DNA from: an uncultured Saprospiraceae bacterium
GTDB taxonomy: Bacteria; Bacteroidota; Bacteroidia; Chitinophagales; Saprospiraceae
DNA: 64,000 nucleotides
NCBI GenBank assembly: GCA_937139495.1
Contig: CAKZQC010000028.1
Location: 39,079 to 103,078, forward strand
Direction of reading: 5' to 3'
Part shown: one piece after another, positions 62,733 through 64,000 of the stretch
Position numbering within the stretch: position 1 is the stretch's first letter
How the letters are laid out: each line of letters begins with the position of its first letter
Position numbers and translations under genes: made by a program
The notes under the pieces: model-generated
Database searches by the model: none
What the model saw: only the letters and a program-made list of their open reading frames with translations
Told to the model about the DNA's origin: nothing

Positions 62733-63764
62733 CTAAAATACCGCTGTTTTTTTGAATTGCTTCAAGAAACGTACATCGTTCTCGAAGAGCAGACGAATGT
62801 CGTCAATCTGATATTTTAGCATAGCGATACGCTCTACGCCCATACCAAAGGCAAAACCTGAATATTTTTCGGTGTCAATACCACAGTTTTCTAATACCGC
62901 TGGATCAACCATACCACAACCCAATATTTCTAACCAACCAGTACCTTTAGTGATGCGCTTGTCTGCTTCTGTTTCCATTCCCCACCACACATCTACTTCG
63001 GCACTTGGCTCTGTAAACGGGAAGAAAGAAGGGCGCATTCGTATTTTGGTCGCTCCAAACATCTCTTTCGCAAAGTAGTAAATCGTTTGACGCAAGTCAG
63101 CAAAACTTACCTTTTCGGCAATATACAAGCCTTCTACTTGATGAAACTGACAATGTGCTCTGGACGAAATCGTCTCGTTGCGATACACTCTACCAGGGGC
63201 AATAATGCGAATCGGTGGCTTTTGGGTCATCATGACGTGCGACTGTACCGAAGAGGTATGCGTACGCAACAACCGAGTCGGGTCATTGAGGATATAATAG
63301 GTGTCCTGCATATCTCTAGCAGGGTGATCAGGCGGCGTATTGAGTGCCGTGAAATTATGCCAATCGTCTTCCACTTCCATATCTTCGGCTACCACAAACC
63401 CCAAACGATCAAATATTTCTATCATTTGGTTGAGTACCAACGACACAGGGTGCCTAGAACCCAATTCCATGGGTTCGCTTGGAGCGGTCAAGTCGATGGG
63501 TTCTACTTCGTTGGCTGCTGCTGCCGTTAGGCTTTCACTAGCTTCCTGAAACTTTGTTTCTGCCGACTGCTTCACTGCATTGAGTAATTGACCATACTCT
63601 TTTTTGCGTTCGTTTGGTATATTACGCATTTCTGCGAACAGTGGTTTGATGGTATTTTTGGTGCCCAAATAACGCACTCTAAATTCTTCTAGTTGCTCCT
63701 TGTCGCCAATAGTAGCGGCTAGAATGGTATCTTGTATTGCTTGTACTTTTTCGAATTGTAGCAT
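62733..63764 (-). CDS. pheS: Phenylalanine-tRNA ligase alpha subunit
   Basis: A 343-residue class II synthetase subunit. N-terminal coiled-coil (1-85), then catalytic motifs: HPVSLVLNQMIEIFDRLGFVVAEDMEVEDDWHNF, HTSSVQSHVM, GRVYRNETISSRAHCQFHQVEGL, and FAFGMGVERIAMLKYQIDDIRLLFEND. It forms an alpha2beta2 enzyme with PheT, which is not adjacent here. Standard length. Confidence 0.95.
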   Translation of the reverse strand: MLQFEKVQAIQDTILAATIGDKEQLEEFRVRYLGTKNTIKPLFAEMRNIPNERKKEYGQLLNAVKQSAETKFQEASESLTAAAANEVEPIDLTAPSEPMELGSRHPVSLVLNQMIEIFDRLGFVVAEDMEVEDDWHNFTALNTPPDHPARDMQDTYYILNDPTRLLRTHTSSVQSHVMMTQKPPIRIIAPGRVYRNETISSRAHCQFHQVEGLYIAEKVSFADLRQTIYYFAKEMFGATKIRMRPSFFPFTEPSAEVDVWWGMETEADKRITKGTGWLEILGCGMVDPAVLENCGIDTEKYSGFAFGMGVERIAMLKYQIDDIRLLFENDVRFLKQFKKTAVF

Positions 63765-64000
63765 AACCTATTTTTCTGTTGTTCTTTTTTCTGTTGCCTT
63801 TCGGTTAATACCCATAACTGGTATCAAACAAAAGTAGCGTTTTAATTTTGAATTTTAAATTTTGATTGCTAGTTAAAATCCTTCTAGTGCTATTCTCTTG
63901 CAATTGAGCTATAAAAGTAATATAAACCGTACACTTTTTAGCTAGCATCATTTTTGGAAAAAGAATAAAAGTTAACGTTGCTCTTAAATAAGACCGCTTT
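63765..64000. promoter_or_regulatory. pheS upstream region with promoter
   Basis: On the - strand TACTTTTG (63836-63829) matches TAnnTTTG, about 65 nt before the pheS ATG; the -33 element is weak. No gene or terminator-antiterminator leader typical of synthetase attenuation is clear in the remaining bases to the window end. Confidence 0.45.

Overview
The window is chromosomal DNA of a free-living member of the Bacteroidota. The clues are C-terminal type IX secretion-like sorting tails on secreted proteins, Bacteroidota-type promoters (TTG/TTTG near -33 and TAnnTTTG near -7), Bat (aerotolerance) proteins, futalosine-pathway menaquinone synthesis (MqnC) and a Rho factor with a long charged disordered insert. 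The DNA is AT-rich by eye. The many leucine-rich-repeat, TIR/WG and TPR proteins recall Saprospiria (Saprospira/Aureispira-like), but that placement is inference. No rRNA, tRNA, CRISPR array, prophage or intact insertion sequence was recognised.

Layout. 1-6.2 kb: outer-membrane barrel, DEAD-box helicase, two divergent LRR proteins (one with a BRCT-like domain) and an MbnP-like secreted protein. 6.3-12.9 kb: a six-gene membrane operon (DUF4178, small membrane protein, DUF350, membrane-bound aminopropyltransferase, His-containing polytopic protein, FAD amine-oxidase-like protein). 13.8-14.06 kb: an apparent orphan structured RNA with its own promoter and terminator. 14.1-18.1 kb: a metal-associated envelope operon, a polysaccharide flippase and an ExbD-like lipoprotein. 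18.2-28.5 kb: sigma/anti-sigma pair, HolB, QueD, an L-type-lectin-like secreted protein, MqnC, Dtd, TruC-like synthase, RibD and SerS. 29-36.2 kb: Rho, then an operon with YbjN-like, Ogt and BatC/D/E-type genes but no BatA/BatB/MoxR. 36.4-45.8 kb: ABC-2-like permease, an FAD oxidoreductase/CorA/Fe-S membrane protein operon, a DUF547-barrel fusion and proline dehydrogenase. 46-50.3 kb: small secreted proteins, SDR plus lipid kinase, and a TIR-TPR-WG protein. 50.6-57 kb: MeaB and the rimP-nusA-infB operon. 57.1-63.8 kb: RecX, an alkyltransferase-like protein, three tandem membrane paralogues ending in LLDDF, a lipoprotein/hydrolase operon and PheS.

The intergenic space is unusually rich in structure. 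Three imperfect palindromes of about 160 bp (24533-24696, 42201-42362, 44338-44496) share one architecture: terminal inverted repeats and a small hairpin at the exact centre. A fourth, asymmetric inverted-repeat element lies at 50299-50469. Heptad-like repeats built on AAGTCGG or TAGAAGC sit at gene ends. A terminator-like hairpin is embedded in the signal-peptide codons of a lipoprotein gene at 61617-61653. The strongest candidates for something undescribed are the orphan RNA at 13870-14055, the palindrome family, and the DUF350/aminopropyltransferase/amine-oxidase membrane operon.
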